A stretch of DNA of 64,000 nucleotides from Flavobacterium selenitireducens (GCF_014748335.1 NZ_JAAVIY010000011.1:1-64000), one strand, 5' to 3'; shown: positions 35,224-44,037, counted from the first letter of the stretch. The notes: generated from the sequence alone by a model not told the origin. Program-made: numbers and translations.

Positions 35224-36450
35224 TTACACCAACTGCTTAAGCGCAATTTCAAACGCACGCGCGCTGATCCCGGTTTTGGACGGGTTGGCGTCGTGTGTTT
35301 TTTGCAACGCGTTTTTTATTGTTTTGGAAATGTCCGAAAAGATCGCCTCGTCGGTCATTTGTACTTTTTTCTCCATGAAATAGGCGAAGACACGCGCCAT
35401 GCCGCAGTTGGAAATGAAATCCGGGACGAGGCTTACCTTGCTGTCGACGTTCTCCATGATTGGGCCAAAGAAGATTTCCTTGTCGGCGAAAGGAACGTTG
35501 GCTCCACACGAAATGACCTCGAGGCCATTGGCTGCCATTTTGTCGACCTGTTCCTGCGTTACCAAACGCGAAGCCGCGCAAGGCGTGAAGATCTCGGCTC
35601 CGACTCCCCAGACTTTTTCGTTGAGTTCTGCAAACGGGATCATGTTTTCGGCTACAAGCTTGTTGCCGTCCTTTTCGAGGAAAAGCGATCGGATTTCTTC
35701 AAAAGTGAAGCCTTCCGGATTGAGCAAGCCTCCATCGCGGTCGATGATCCCGACGACTTTCACGCCCATTTCCGCAAGGTAAAAAGCAGCCGCCGAGCCC
35801 ACGTTTCCAAACCCTTGGACGATGGCTTTCTTGCCTTTGATCTCACCACCGTAGATGTCGTAAAAATGACGCACGCCTTCCGCGACGCCGTAACCTGTGA
35901 TCATGTCGGCGACGGTGTATTTTTTTGAAACGTCGGGAGAGAACGTCGGATTTTCTATGACTTTGATGACGCCCTGGCGCAATTGTCCGATGCGGTTAAT
36001 CTTGTCGGCTTCGGACGGTTTGAAATGCCCGTTGAAAACACCCTCTTGCGGATGCCAGACGCCACATTCTTCGGTCATCGGGATCACTTCGTGGATTTCA
36101 TCTACGTTGAGGTCGCCTCCGGTTCCGTAATAGCTCTTCAAAAGTGGGGAAACCGCCTTGTACCAGCGGCGCAACACCTCGTCTTTTCTCGGATCGTTCG
36201 GATCGAAATTGATTCCGGATTTCGCTCCGCCGATCGCCGGTCCTGAAACCGTAAATTTGACTTCCATCGTCTTGGCAAGCGACAAAACCTCGTTCATATC
36301 GAGACCTTTCCTCATTCGGGTTCCTCCTCCGGCAGCGCCACCGCGAAGCGAATTGATGACCGTCCAGCCTTCGGCATCGGTTTCGGCATCCTTCCAATTG
36401 AAAACGATTTCAGGTGTTTTATTCTCGAATTTCTTGAGCAGTTCTTTCAT
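35224..36450 (-). CDS. Glu/Leu/Phe/Val family amino-acid dehydrogenase
   Basis: This 408-residue NAD(P)-dependent enzyme oxidatively deaminates an amino acid to its 2-oxo acid, or the reverse. The family landmarks are GGGTRMRKGLDMNEVLSLAKTM, the glycine-rich catalytic region GPAIGGAKSGINFDPNDP (catalytic Lys), TGGDLNVDEIHEVIP, and a Rossmann motif QGFGNVGSAAAFYLAEMG (about 210-227) followed by DRDGG. The Asp after the second strand suggests NAD. The tetrameric leucine/valine type seems closer than classical GDH, but the substrate is unclear. It has its own -7 element and its stop abuts the heptamer array. Confidence 0.88.
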   Translation of the reverse strand: MKELLKKFENKTPEIVFNWKDAETDAEGWTVINSLRGGAAGGGTRMRKGLDMNEVLSLAKTMEVKFTVSGPAIGGAKSGINFDPNDPRKDEVLRRWYKAVSPLLKSYYGTGGDLNVDEIHEVIPMTEECGVWHPQEGVFNGHFKPSEADKINRIGQLRQGVIKVIENPTFSPDVSKKYTVADMITGYGVAEGVRHFYDIYGGEIKGKKAIVQGFGNVGSAAAFYLAEMGVKVVGIIDRDGGLLNPEGFTFEEIRSLFLEKDGNKLVAENMIPFAELNEKVWGVGAEIFTPCAASRLVTQEQVDKMAANGLEVISCGANVPFADKEIFFGPIMENVDSKVSLVPDFISNCGMARVFAYFMEKKVQMTDEAIFSDISKTIKNALQKTHDANPSKTGISARAFEIALKQLV

Positions 36451-36475
36451 TCTGGTTGTAGTTGTAAAAGTTGGG

Positions 36476-36483
36476 CAAATATA
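36476..36483 (-). promoter_or_regulatory. -7 promoter element of the amino-acid dehydrogenase gene
   Basis: TATATTTG on the minus strand matches TAnnTTTG exactly, 25 bases before the ATG, in the spacer after anmK. No TTG lies at the usual distance. Confidence 0.45.
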
Positions 36484-36497
36484 AAGGTTGTTCGTGT

Positions 36498-37565
36498 TTA
36501 GTTGGTGTGGATTTTTCCTGAGCTGTGATCGTGTGCGGCTCCCGTGACACTCGAAAGGACATTGCGCTCGCCTTTCGACCTGAGCACGCCGAGAAGCCCG
36601 AAAATCAAAGCTTCCTTGAACTCCAGGATTTTGGTCCCGGGAATGTCAACCACAATTTGCGACAGCTGTTCCTGAATACGCGAAATCAGGAATTCGTTGT
36701 ATGCTCCGCCGCCGGTAATTAGCATTTTCCCGTTTTTTTTCGGAAGGGCCGATGCGGTCTGGACGGCGATGTGTTCCGTGAAGGAACGCATTTTGTCGGT
36801 ATCGGAAATTTCAAAGCGTTCGATGAGCGGCAAAACCGTCGTTTTCACGAATTCGAAACCAAGCGATTTCGGGAAAGACCGGGCATAAAAATCCAGGTTG
36901 TTGAGTTCGTGCAGCAGCTCGTAGTCGATTGCGCCTGATTTGGCGAGATTTCCTTTGTCGTCGAAATCAAAACCGAGGCGGTTCGCATAAAAATTCAGCA
37001 CCGTATTTACAGGTGAAATGTCGAAAGCGACGCGAACGCCATTATTTTCAAAGGAGACGTTCGAAAATCCGCCGAGGTTGAGGCAATAATCATAATCGGG
37101 AAACAACAGGCGGTCGCCTATGGGAACCAACGGAGCGCCTTGTCCGCCGAGTTTTACGTCATCGACGCGAAAATCACAGATGACGTTGTGTCCGACGATT
37201 TGCGCAATTTCAGGCAAGTTCCCGATTTGCAGCGTGATGCCGTGGTTCGGCTGGTGTAAAATCGTATGGCCGTGGGAACAAACTGCGTCGAGATTCTGGA
37301 TGGCGTGGCGGTCGATAAAGGCGCGGATGGCATTACCCAATAATAATGTGTAGTCCGAATTGAGTTTTTCAAGTTCGGAATCGCCGAAAGTAACGGCTGT
37401 TTTCAGCGTCTCCACCCAAGCCGGACTGTACGGGATCGTTTCGCTTTCGCGGATTTCGAACGCCCATTTCCCGTCGGTGACTTCAAAGCCGACGTGAGCC
37501 ACATCGATACCGTCGAGAGAGGTTCCCGACATGACTCCGATAACGTTGTAGGATTCTTTTGGCAC
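36498..37565 (-). CDS. anmK: Anhydro-N-acetylmuramic acid kinase
   Basis: This 355-residue sugar kinase of peptidoglycan recycling phosphorylates and opens 1,6-anhydro-MurNAc to MurNAc-6-phosphate. The diagnostic N-terminus VIGVMSGTSLDGIDVAHV is present, with CSHGHTILHQP, VCDFR-like and GGQGAPLVPIGDRLLF motifs, LNLGGFSNVSF, and a C-terminal TGGGAYNEFL. The start must lie before VIGVMSGTSLDG; the only codon available is GTG at 37565, which lies at the predicted transcription start, so the mRNA is likely leaderless. Its promoter overlaps, on the opposite strand, that of the acyl-CoA dehydrogenase. Confidence 0.94.
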   Translation of the reverse strand: MPKESYNVIGVMSGTSLDGIDVAHVGFEVTDGKWAFEIRESETIPYSPAWVETLKTAVTFGDSELEKLNSDYTLLLGNAIRAFIDRHAIQNLDAVCSHGHTILHQPNHGITLQIGNLPEIAQIVGHNVICDFRVDDVKLGGQGAPLVPIGDRLLFPDYDYCLNLGGFSNVSFENNGVRVAFDISPVNTVLNFYANRLGFDFDDKGNLAKSGAIDYELLHELNNLDFYARSFPKSLGFEFVKTTVLPLIERFEISDTDKMRSFTEHIAVQTASALPKKNGKMLITGGGAYNEFLISRIQEQLSQIVVDIPGTKILEFKEALIFGLLGVLRSKGERNVLSSVTGAAHDHSSGKIHTN

Positions 37566-37569
37566 GGCT

Positions 37570-37602
37570 CAAAATTAAGGATTGCGTTTGAGAATTTCCC
37601 AA
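37570..37602 (-). promoter_or_regulatory. Promoter of anmK
   Basis: On the minus strand TTG (37602-37600), a 22-base spacer, then TAATTTTG (37577-37570) match the consensus exactly. Transcription is predicted near 37564-37566, at the GTG start codon. Confidence 0.65.
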
Positions 37603-37619
37603 TTAAAAATTTATCTTTG
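37588..37619 (+). promoter_or_regulatory. Promoter of the acyl-CoA dehydrogenase gene
   Basis: TTG (37588-37590), a 21-base spacer, then TATCTTTG (37612-37619) match the consensus exactly. The start near 37626 gives a leader of about 36 bases. The element interleaves with the divergent anmK promoter. Confidence 0.7.
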
Positions 37620-37661
37620 GGCAAATTTTTACACAAACAATAATTTTCATTCGCAGTTGTT

Positions 37662-38804
37662 ATGGATTTTAATCTTACCGAAGAACATTTGATGATTCAA
37701 CAAGCGGCTCGCGATTTTGCCCAGAACGAGTTGCTTCCGGGCGTAATCGAGCGCGACGAGAAACAGCAATTCCCGACCGAGCAGATCAAGAAAATGGGAG
37801 AGCTTGGCTTCCTCGGCATGATGGTCGACCCAAAATACGGCGGCAGCGGCCTCGATACGGTTGCATACGCGTTGGCGATGGAGGAAATTTCGAAGGTCGA
37901 CGCCTCGGCTTCGGTGGTAATGTCTGTAAACAATTCCTTGGTTTGTTGGGGATTGCAGACGTTCGGATCTGAAGAACAAAAACAAAAATACCTGACCAAA
38001 CTGGCAACGGGCAAAATGATAGGTGCATTTTGTCTTTCCGAACCGGAAGCGGGATCGGATGCGACTTCCCAAAGCACGACCGCCAAAGACATGGGCGACC
38101 ATTACCTTTTGAACGGAACCAAAAACTGGATCACCAACGGGAGCACGGCATCGGTTTACATCGTGATCGCCCAGACCGATATTGACAAAAAACACAAAGG
38201 GATCAACGCCCTTATCCTTGAAAAAGACATGCCTGGTTTCTCGATCGGGCCAAAAGAACAAAAGCTCGGCATCCGCGGAAGCGACACGCATTCCCTTATG
38301 TTTAACGACGTTAAGGTTCCGAAGGAAAATCGCATTGGCGAGGACGGTTTCGGGTTTACTTTCGCGATGAAAACCCTTGCCGGCGGACGCATTGGGATTG
38401 CTTCCCAGGCATTGGGAATTGCCTCCGGCGCTTACGAATTGGCACTTAAATATTCGAAAGAGAGAAAGGCGTTCGGCAAAGAAATTTCCCAACACCAGGC
38501 GATCGCGTTCAAACTAGCCGATATGGCTACGCAAATCGAGGCGGCGCGTCACCTTGTTTTGAAATCGGCTTGGGACAAAGACCAGCACAAAAATTACGAT
38601 CTTTCCGGAGCGATGGCAAAACTATACGCCTCACAGGTAGCGATGGATACGACGATAGAAGCCGTACAGATTCACGGCGGAAACGGTTACGTCAAGGAGT
38701 ATCACGTTGAACGATTGATGCGCGATGCGAAAATCACACAAATTTACGAGGGAACTTCGGAAATTCAGAAAATCGTGATTTCCAGGAGTATACTTACCAA
38801 ATAA
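37662..38804 (+). CDS. Acyl-CoA dehydrogenase (short-chain / butyryl type)
   Basis: This 380-residue FAD enzyme makes the first double bond in fatty-acid or branched-chain acyl-CoA breakdown. It has the N-terminal helical domain (FNLTEEHLMIQQAARDFAQN), the FAD motifs FCLSEPEAGSDA and NGTKNWITNG, ALGIASGAYELALKYSKERKAFG, and the catalytic Glu in YEGTSEIQKIVISR, the position used in short- and medium-chain members. The length is normal. It has its own promoter and a terminator. Exact chain length is inferred from overall similarity only. Confidence 0.93.
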   Translation: MDFNLTEEHLMIQQAARDFAQNELLPGVIERDEKQQFPTEQIKKMGELGFLGMMVDPKYGGSGLDTVAYALAMEEISKVDASASVVMSVNNSLVCWGLQTFGSEEQKQKYLTKLATGKMIGAFCLSEPEAGSDATSQSTTAKDMGDHYLLNGTKNWITNGSTASVYIVIAQTDIDKKHKGINALILEKDMPGFSIGPKEQKLGIRGSDTHSLMFNDVKVPKENRIGEDGFGFTFAMKTLAGGRIGIASQALGIASGAYELALKYSKERKAFGKEISQHQAIAFKLADMATQIEAARHLVLKSAWDKDQHKNYDLSGAMAKLYASQVAMDTTIEAVQIHGGNGYVKEYHVERLMRDAKITQIYEGTSEIQKIVISRSILTK

Positions 38805-38825
38805 TAACGTATTGAAGAATATTCG

Positions 38826-38856
38826 AGGGCTGTCTGTAGGGACGGCCCTTTTTTTT
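38826..38856 (+). terminator. Terminator of the acyl-CoA dehydrogenase gene
   Basis: AGGGCTGTC (38826-38834) pairs with GACGGCCCT (38841-38849) with one G-U pair, followed by eight T. The rest of the 38857-39030 spacer holds nothing that I can name. Confidence 0.85.
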
Positions 38857-39030
38857 AACATTTTTGTGTGTTAATGTGCCGCAACCAATCGTCGTGGGCC
38901 GCATCTACCGGGAGATGAATCCAAAAAGCCGTCATCGGTTCGAGGATTTGTCCGATACGTTTAAATTTGCTTTATTCTTTTTGAATGGCAAAGTATCGCT
39001 CGACTAATTTATAACCCAATTTTTTTAGCT

Positions 39031-39717
39031 ATGAAATCCAGTTTTATTTGGAAAATGATTTTTGGAATTACTGCGCTTTTGGCGGTTTCATCCTGTAACG
39101 TCGACGACGAGGGATATTATCTCCAGGATACGGCAGCTCACGGCATCATAGGAAATGCGAGCCCTAATTCAGGAGACTTGTACTTTTTCGCAGACGCCAA
39201 TCAGGTCAACAGCAATGCGCTTAACTTTGGCAGTGCATTGGGATATTTCAATTTCTACGAAGGCAACCGTACGATAAGTGTCAAGAATGCCACAGGTGAA
39301 GTTTTGGCTTCGACGGAAGTCGCACTTTCGATAGGGGAATTTTTTACCGTATTTGCGGTTAATACGTCCGAAAATCTGGAGCTGGCGGTTTATGAGGATA
39401 CTTTGATCAATCCTGCGCAGGGAAAAGCGCGCATCCGGTTCATCAACCTCGCCCCGGATTCTGAAGGGATCGATGTTTTCGATAGTACCGTTGAGGTGGC
39501 GTCGGACCTGATTTTCAAAGAAGCTTCGTCTTTTACTGACTTGCCTGCAGGGAATTACGAATTCGCGTTCAAACGCACCTCTGACGGAACCCAACTTGCG
39601 ACGAAGACCATCCAACTTAATCCGGGCCGCATCTATACCATTTACACAAAAGGTTTCGTCACGCCTGCCGCCGGGAACAACGACGCTTTTTCGGCTGAGG
39701 CCATTTACAATTACTGA
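39031..39717 (+). CDS. DUF4397-domain lipoprotein
   Basis: This 228-residue surface or periplasmic lipoprotein has the lipobox VSSCNVDDEG, with acidic residues after Cys that suggest surface export. The body is beta-rich and fits DUF4397: repeats of a pattern like VNSNALNFGSALGYFNFYEGNR, then KARIRFINLAPDSEGIDVFDS and FTDLPAGNYEFAFKRTSDGTQL, ending with IYTIYTKGFV. The function of this family is not known. It ends with its own terminator at 39741. A weak TTG/TAATTTAT pair (about 38978-39011) may be its promoter. Confidence 0.82.
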   Translation: MKSSFIWKMIFGITALLAVSSCNVDDEGYYLQDTAAHGIIGNASPNSGDLYFFADANQVNSNALNFGSALGYFNFYEGNRTISVKNATGEVLASTEVALSIGEFFTVFAVNTSENLELAVYEDTLINPAQGKARIRFINLAPDSEGIDVFDSTVEVASDLIFKEASSFTDLPAGNYEFAFKRTSDGTQLATKTIQLNPGRIYTIYTKGFVTPAAGNNDAFSAEAIYNY

Positions 39718-39740
39718 CACTATCATTTTGTTTTATGTTT

Positions 39741-39776
39741 GCCCCGCACGGATTGTTCCTGGCGGGGCTTTTTTTT
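39741..39776 (+). terminator. Terminator of the DUF4397 gene
   Basis: GCCCCGC (39741-39747) pairs with GCGGGGC (39762-39768), followed by eight T. Confidence 0.87.
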
Positions 39777-39841
39777 GCACGAAATGCAGCAATGGACGGT
39801 TTGAACCGCGAGCGATTGCGAAATCTTGTTATCTTTAAATC

Positions 39842-42247
39842 ATGAGCCAAAAACCCAAAGCGTTAAAGGGAAAAGTGTTGTTAGGTTACTTGCTTTTGTT
39901 TGCAATTGCAGTCGTATCGGTCTGGTTCATTTATACCGAGATACTAAAGATCGCCAATCCCGCAAACGACAGTGACGACAATAAAAAAATTATCAAGATC
40001 AGCGACGTCATCGCCGGATTGTACGCAGCCGAGGCCGTCGGGCGCAATTCCATCCTTACAGGCTCCCAACGTGATCTGGCCACTTACAATCGCATGCTCG
40101 ACGGCATCAACGTCCATATAGAAGAAATTAAGCTCAGCAGCGACGAAGAACAGCTCGGAAAACTCGACACTATCCAAAGTTTGTTGAAGCGAAAGAAAAA
40201 CAGTATCGTTGAAATTATCGGTTTCCGCAAGAAATACAATGCCGAGAGCACCTTCGACAAGGCCGTCGCTCAAATATCCAAGGTCAAGGATTCGCTCAAC
40301 CAAAGTGTAAAACCGGTGGAGTTCAGCACCAATAACCAACTTTACCAGTTTATGCGCAACGTGCTCCCCAAACAGGAGCTCGATTCGCTAAGCAAATTGC
40401 CGGTTTCCAACGATGAGCTCACGACGAATATCGAACGGATGCTTACCAAAGTAATCGTGCGCAACAACAAAATGAAGTACGACCTTTTCCGAAAGGAGCA
40501 AAAGCTCCAGGACGAAAACCGCGTACTATCCGATCGTTTGCGTGTGATCTTATCGACACTAGAGAAAGAAATACTTGAAAAGTCGTACGCGAAAATCAAC
40601 AATTCACGCAAAGCAATAGACAATACGATCAGCACGATGGCCTGGATAGGTGCGGCGACGTTTTTACTGCTGGTCATATTCGCCTGGATCGTCATCCGGG
40701 ATTTGAGCATCAACCAGCGCTATCGCCAACAGCTTGAGATCCTCAACACCGAAAATGAAAACCTGCTGAGAAGCAAGACGATGCTTATGGCTACAGTGAC
40801 GCATGACATACAAACTCCTTTGGGAAGCGTCATCGGATTTGCTGATTTGCTGCAAGCCACCGATCCGAACAACAGGCAGCGGCAATATATCGAGAACATC
40901 AGGCATTCGTCCCAGTACATCGTAAAACTCGTCAACGATCTTGTCGATTTTTCCAAATTGGAGAACAACAAAATCACGATAGAAAAAATCTCGTTCAATT
41001 TTCGCGACCTGATCGAGAATACCTGCCGTCCGCTCGAGCACAACGCCAACAACAAACATATCGAGCTCAATTGGGACATCGAGGACGATCTCGACGGCAA
41101 TTTCATATCCGATCCTTACCGTTTGCGACAAGTGCTGACCAACCTGATCTCGAACGCGATAAAGTTTACCCAGGAAGGTTCGGTTGAGGTTTCGGCTGCG
41201 ACCGATGGCGAATTTATTGCCGTTTCGGTCATCGATACCGGAATCGGGATTGCCAGCGAGCAGCAAATTCACGTGTTTGAGGAATTTACCCAAGCCCATG
41301 CCGGAATCGAGAAGAAGTTCGGAGGCACTGGCCTTGGCTTGACGATTGCCAAACGCATGCTGCAACTGCTTGGAGGCGATATTCGACTGGAGAGCCAGGA
41401 AGGGCAGGGCTCGATTTTCACGATACGCGTTCCCAAGGTGCGTTCTGAAATCCAGGCGCCGTCGTTCGCAAAGGAACAGCGCGAAGCGGAGACTGACTTT
41501 CTCAAGGGCAAAAAGATTTTGATTGTCGACGACGATGCGATGCAGCTCACGCTCATGAAGGAAATCTTTGCCAATTATCCGGTGGAGGTCGTTACTGAAT
41601 CTGACTCTGGAGCCGTGGTTTCCTTGCTCGAGCGCGATTCGTTCGATTTGGTGCTCAGCGATATCCAAATGCCGAACATCGACGGTTTTGAACTCGTGAA
41701 ACGCATCCGAAATATCGAAAACAGCAGCGATTTGCCCGTCATCGCGCTTACCGGCAAACGTGATCTGACGCCCGAAGATTTTACTTCAAAAGGGTTTACA
41801 GCTTCCCATCCGAAACCGCTTCAGCTCAAGGCGTTGCTGGCAGTGATGCGCGCCATTTTCGAACATACCGAAATTCCGCATCCCGAGGCGATCGAGAGCC
41901 ATGTGCAAAGCCGCAAACTGTTCAACCTCGACACCCTGAACCAGTTTACGCAAGACGATCCGGACTCGCTTCGGCTGATCGTCAATACTTTCATCGATAG
42001 TTCGAAGGAGAATTGCGATGTGTTGATCGCCGCCGCCGCGGAAGAAAATTGGGGCGCGATGGGCACGATAGCGCACAAAATGATTCCGATGCTCAAGCAA
42101 ATGGACGTGTTTTCGATCGTGCAGATGCTTGAGCCGATTGAAGATGGGAAACTCGATATGAGCGGCCAGGATTTGGTGCGATATACCTCGGATATCTGCC
42201 GCAAAATGGAGGAATTGTTTGTGGAATTGCGGCTTCAGGTGCAGTAG
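39842..42247 (+). CDS. Hybrid histidine kinase with receiver and HPt domains
   Basis: This 801-residue inner-membrane sensor has TM1 (about 14-36), a helical periplasmic domain (about 40-260, coiled-coil-like), TM2 (about 262-286), a HisKA domain with phospho-acceptor His321 (TVTHDIQTPLGS), an HATPase domain with TNLISNAIKF, DTGIGIAS and GGTGLGLTIAKRM, a receiver with Asp607 (VLSDIQMPNIDG), and a C-terminal HPt with His745 (IAHKMIP). It thus holds a full His-Asp-His relay and needs only an external receiver. The convergent sigma-54 regulator at 42625-43968 is the obvious partner, by context only. A TATCTTTA element at 39830-39837 would start transcription at or next to the ATG. No periplasmic ligand can be predicted. 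Confidence 0.92.
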   Translation: MSQKPKALKGKVLLGYLLLFAIAVVSVWFIYTEILKIANPANDSDDNKKIIKISDVIAGLYAAEAVGRNSILTGSQRDLATYNRMLDGINVHIEEIKLSSDEEQLGKLDTIQSLLKRKKNSIVEIIGFRKKYNAESTFDKAVAQISKVKDSLNQSVKPVEFSTNNQLYQFMRNVLPKQELDSLSKLPVSNDELTTNIERMLTKVIVRNNKMKYDLFRKEQKLQDENRVLSDRLRVILSTLEKEILEKSYAKINNSRKAIDNTISTMAWIGAATFLLLVIFAWIVIRDLSINQRYRQQLEILNTENENLLRSKTMLMATVTHDIQTPLGSVIGFADLLQATDPNNRQRQYIENIRHSSQYIVKLVNDLVDFSKLENNKITIEKISFNFRDLIENTCRPLEHNANNKHIELNWDIEDDLDGNFISDPYRLRQVLTNLISNAIKFTQEGSVEVSAATDGEFIAVSVIDTGIGIASEQQIHVFEEFTQAHAGIEKKFGGTGLGLTIAKRMLQLLGGDIRLESQEGQGSIFTIRVPKVRSEIQAPSFAKEQREAETDFLKGKKILIVDDDAMQLTLMKEIFANYPVEVVTESDSGAVVSLLERDSFDLVLSDIQMPNIDGFELVKRIRNIENSSDLPVIALTGKRDLTPEDFTSKGFTASHPKPLQLKALLAVMRAIFEHTEIPHPEAIESHVQSRKLFNLDTLNQFTQDDPDSLRLIVNTFIDSSKENCDVLIAAAAEENWGAMGTIAHKMIPMLKQMDVFSIVQMLEPIEDGKLDMSGQDLVRYTSDICRKMEELFVELRLQVQ

Positions 42248-42270
42248 GTAATCTTGCTTTGGGCCGTTCT

Positions 42271-42600
42271 TTTGGCGGTTCGCTGCGCTTCGTTTGGTGG
42301 CTCGCTTCGCTCGCCGCTGGTATGGTTTTGCCGCGGAGTTGCTGGACGTTTGGTGGCTCGCTTCGCTCGCCGTATGGTGTTAAACCATTAAGTGCATTAA
42401 GGAAATTAAGTGCTGGATGTTTGGCGGCTCCGCTTCGCTTCGCTGCTCGTGTTTATTTTTGCCGCGGATTTGCGAATTTTCAGGATTCTTTTCTGGGCGT
42501 TTGGCGGCTCGCTTCGCTTCGCCACTCGTGTTTATTTTGCCGCGGATTCGCGAATTTTTAGGATTCTTTCTAGGCGTTTGGCGGCTCGCTTCGCTCGCCG
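42271..42600. repeat. GC-rich intergenic repeat array, six degenerate units
   Basis: Units begin with TTTGGCGGCTCGCTTCGC or a close variant at about 42271, 42293, 42349, 42420, 42500 and 42577. Units 4 and 5 are nearly identical over about 77-80 bases and share a tail containing GCCGCGGATT and AGGATTCTT. Unit 3 is interrupted by an AT-rich ATTAAG-type repeat (42380-42411). Short frames through it are artefacts. It fills the gap between the convergent kinase and response regulator genes; no other feature is seen there. Confidence 0.85.
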
Positions 42601-42624
42601 CTGGTTTTTATTTTCGCAAATGAT

Positions 42625-43968
42625 TCACAAATCGATATTGTAGAGCTTGAGCTTGTTGTAAAGCGTTTTGCGGTCGATGTCGAGCAACCTCGCAGCTTTG
42701 CTCTTGTTGAAATTCGTTTGGTCTAGCGCTTTTCGGATCGCGGTTTCTTCGTCTTCCTTGTACAGCGCGACCGATTCCTCGCTAACCGATGGAAGTGACA
42801 TTTCCTGCGGAAGCACAGCCGTCGCAATCAATCCGGATCGCGTGAGCAACACCGACCTTTTGATCGTGTTTTTCATCTCACGCAAGTTGCCCGGCCAGTC
42901 GTAACTAAGGAACAATTGAGTAACTTCCTCATCGAAACCCGCAACTTCGCGTTCGAGGTCGTGGTTGGCTTCGGCGAGAAAATGATGGGCGAAAATCATG
43001 ATGTCGTTTTTTCGCTCGGACAACCGCGGCGCCTGAATCGAAAATTCGTTGAGCCTGTGAAAGAGATCCTCCCGAAAATCACCTTTGCGCACGGCTTCGG
43101 CGAGATCTTCGTTGGTGGCTGCAATTACCCGGATGTCCACTTTGAATTCGGTATTGCTGCCGACGGGTTTTACTTTTCGTTCCTGAAGCGCGCGCAACAG
43201 CTGTACCTGCACTTCATAGGACAGATTTCCGACTTCGTCGAGAAAGATCGTACCGCCGTTCGCTGCCTCAAAGTGACCCGTTTTGTCGTTGACGGCTCCC
43301 GTAAAGGAACCTTTGAGGTGTCCGAAAAATTCGCTAGAGGCCAAATCTTTTGGAATCGCCCCACAATCGACGGCGACAAAAGGCTTCCCGCCACGTTTGC
43401 TCTGGGAATGGATCGAATGTGCAATGTATTCTTTTCCGGTTCCGCTGTCGCCCATGATGAGTACCGACATGTTGGTAGGAGCGACAAGCGTGATATATTC
43501 GTGAAGTTTGTTCGAATGGTGGCTGACTCCCTTTACGAAACTGACCTCGTCTCCGGTAGATTTTGCGCTTGGTGAAGCCTCGAGGTTGGAACCATCGGAT
43601 TTTGCTGTCTTTTTCAGCGACTGTTGGATCGTGTGCAGGATTTCGTCCGGGTTGATCGGTTTTCCGACGTAATCGAAAGCGCCCATCTTCATGGCGTTTA
43701 CGGCCGCTTTGATATCGGTATAACCGGTCATAAGGATTACCTGTGTCTTAGGTGACGCGGCCTTTGCGGATTTCATGACATCAAGGCCGTCGCTGTCCGG
43801 CAGGCGGATATCGGTAAGTACGACGTCGTAGGCCTCGTTGCGAATTAACTCGTTCGCCTCTGAAGCGGTAAATGCATTAGTGACCTCAAAACCTTTTTTC
43901 TGCAAATAAGTCTTGAGCATGATGCAAAAGGAAGTGTCGTCGTCAATTACTAGTATTTTCGGGCTCAT
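42625..43968 (-). CDS. Sigma-54-dependent response regulator (NtrC type)
   Basis: This 447-residue activator has a receiver domain (Asp53 in VVLTDIRLPD, Lys in VGKPINPDE), an AAA+ sigma-54 interaction domain with Walker A GDSGTGKE (173-180), GSFTGA (220-225) in place of the more usual GAFTGA, Walker B GGTIFLDEV and VIAATNEDL, and a C-terminal Fis-type HTH (about 405-447, FNKSKAARLLDIDRKTLYNK). It would activate rpoN promoters after phosphorylation. The convergent hybrid kinase with HPt is the likely donor. Promoter candidate at 43993-44020. No sigma-54 promoter was recognised nearby, so its targets are unknown. Confidence 0.94.
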   Translation of the reverse strand: MSPKILVIDDDTSFCIMLKTYLQKKGFEVTNAFTASEANELIRNEAYDVVLTDIRLPDSDGLDVMKSAKAASPKTQVILMTGYTDIKAAVNAMKMGAFDYVGKPINPDEILHTIQQSLKKTAKSDGSNLEASPSAKSTGDEVSFVKGVSHHSNKLHEYITLVAPTNMSVLIMGDSGTGKEYIAHSIHSQSKRGGKPFVAVDCGAIPKDLASSEFFGHLKGSFTGAVNDKTGHFEAANGGTIFLDEVGNLSYEVQVQLLRALQERKVKPVGSNTEFKVDIRVIAATNEDLAEAVRKGDFREDLFHRLNEFSIQAPRLSERKNDIMIFAHHFLAEANHDLEREVAGFDEEVTQLFLSYDWPGNLREMKNTIKRSVLLTRSGLIATAVLPQEMSLPSVSEESVALYKEDEETAIRKALDQTNFNKSKAARLLDIDRKTLYNKLKLYNIDL

Positions 43969-43992
43969 TGAACGGTTGCGGTCGGCTTAAGG

Positions 43993-44020
43993 CAAAAATA
44001 AAGTTTAAAGCCTGTCGCAA
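43993..44020 (-). promoter_or_regulatory. Promoter candidate of the response regulator gene
   Basis: TATTTTTG (44000-43993) on the minus strand matches the -7 consensus; TTG (44020-44018) is 17 bases upstream, slightly short. The leader would be about 18 bases. Confidence 0.45.
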
Positions 44021-44037
44021 ATGTTAAGGAATGTTAT

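Noticed and set aside
42271..42600. CRISPR array
   Set aside because: Repeat units and intervals vary, no unique spacers of constant length, and no cas genes nearby.
42259..42643. Overlapping short frames in three phases with repeats of FGGSLR or similar
   Set aside because: They are translations of the GC-rich repeat array; no start signal, and all phases are equally open.
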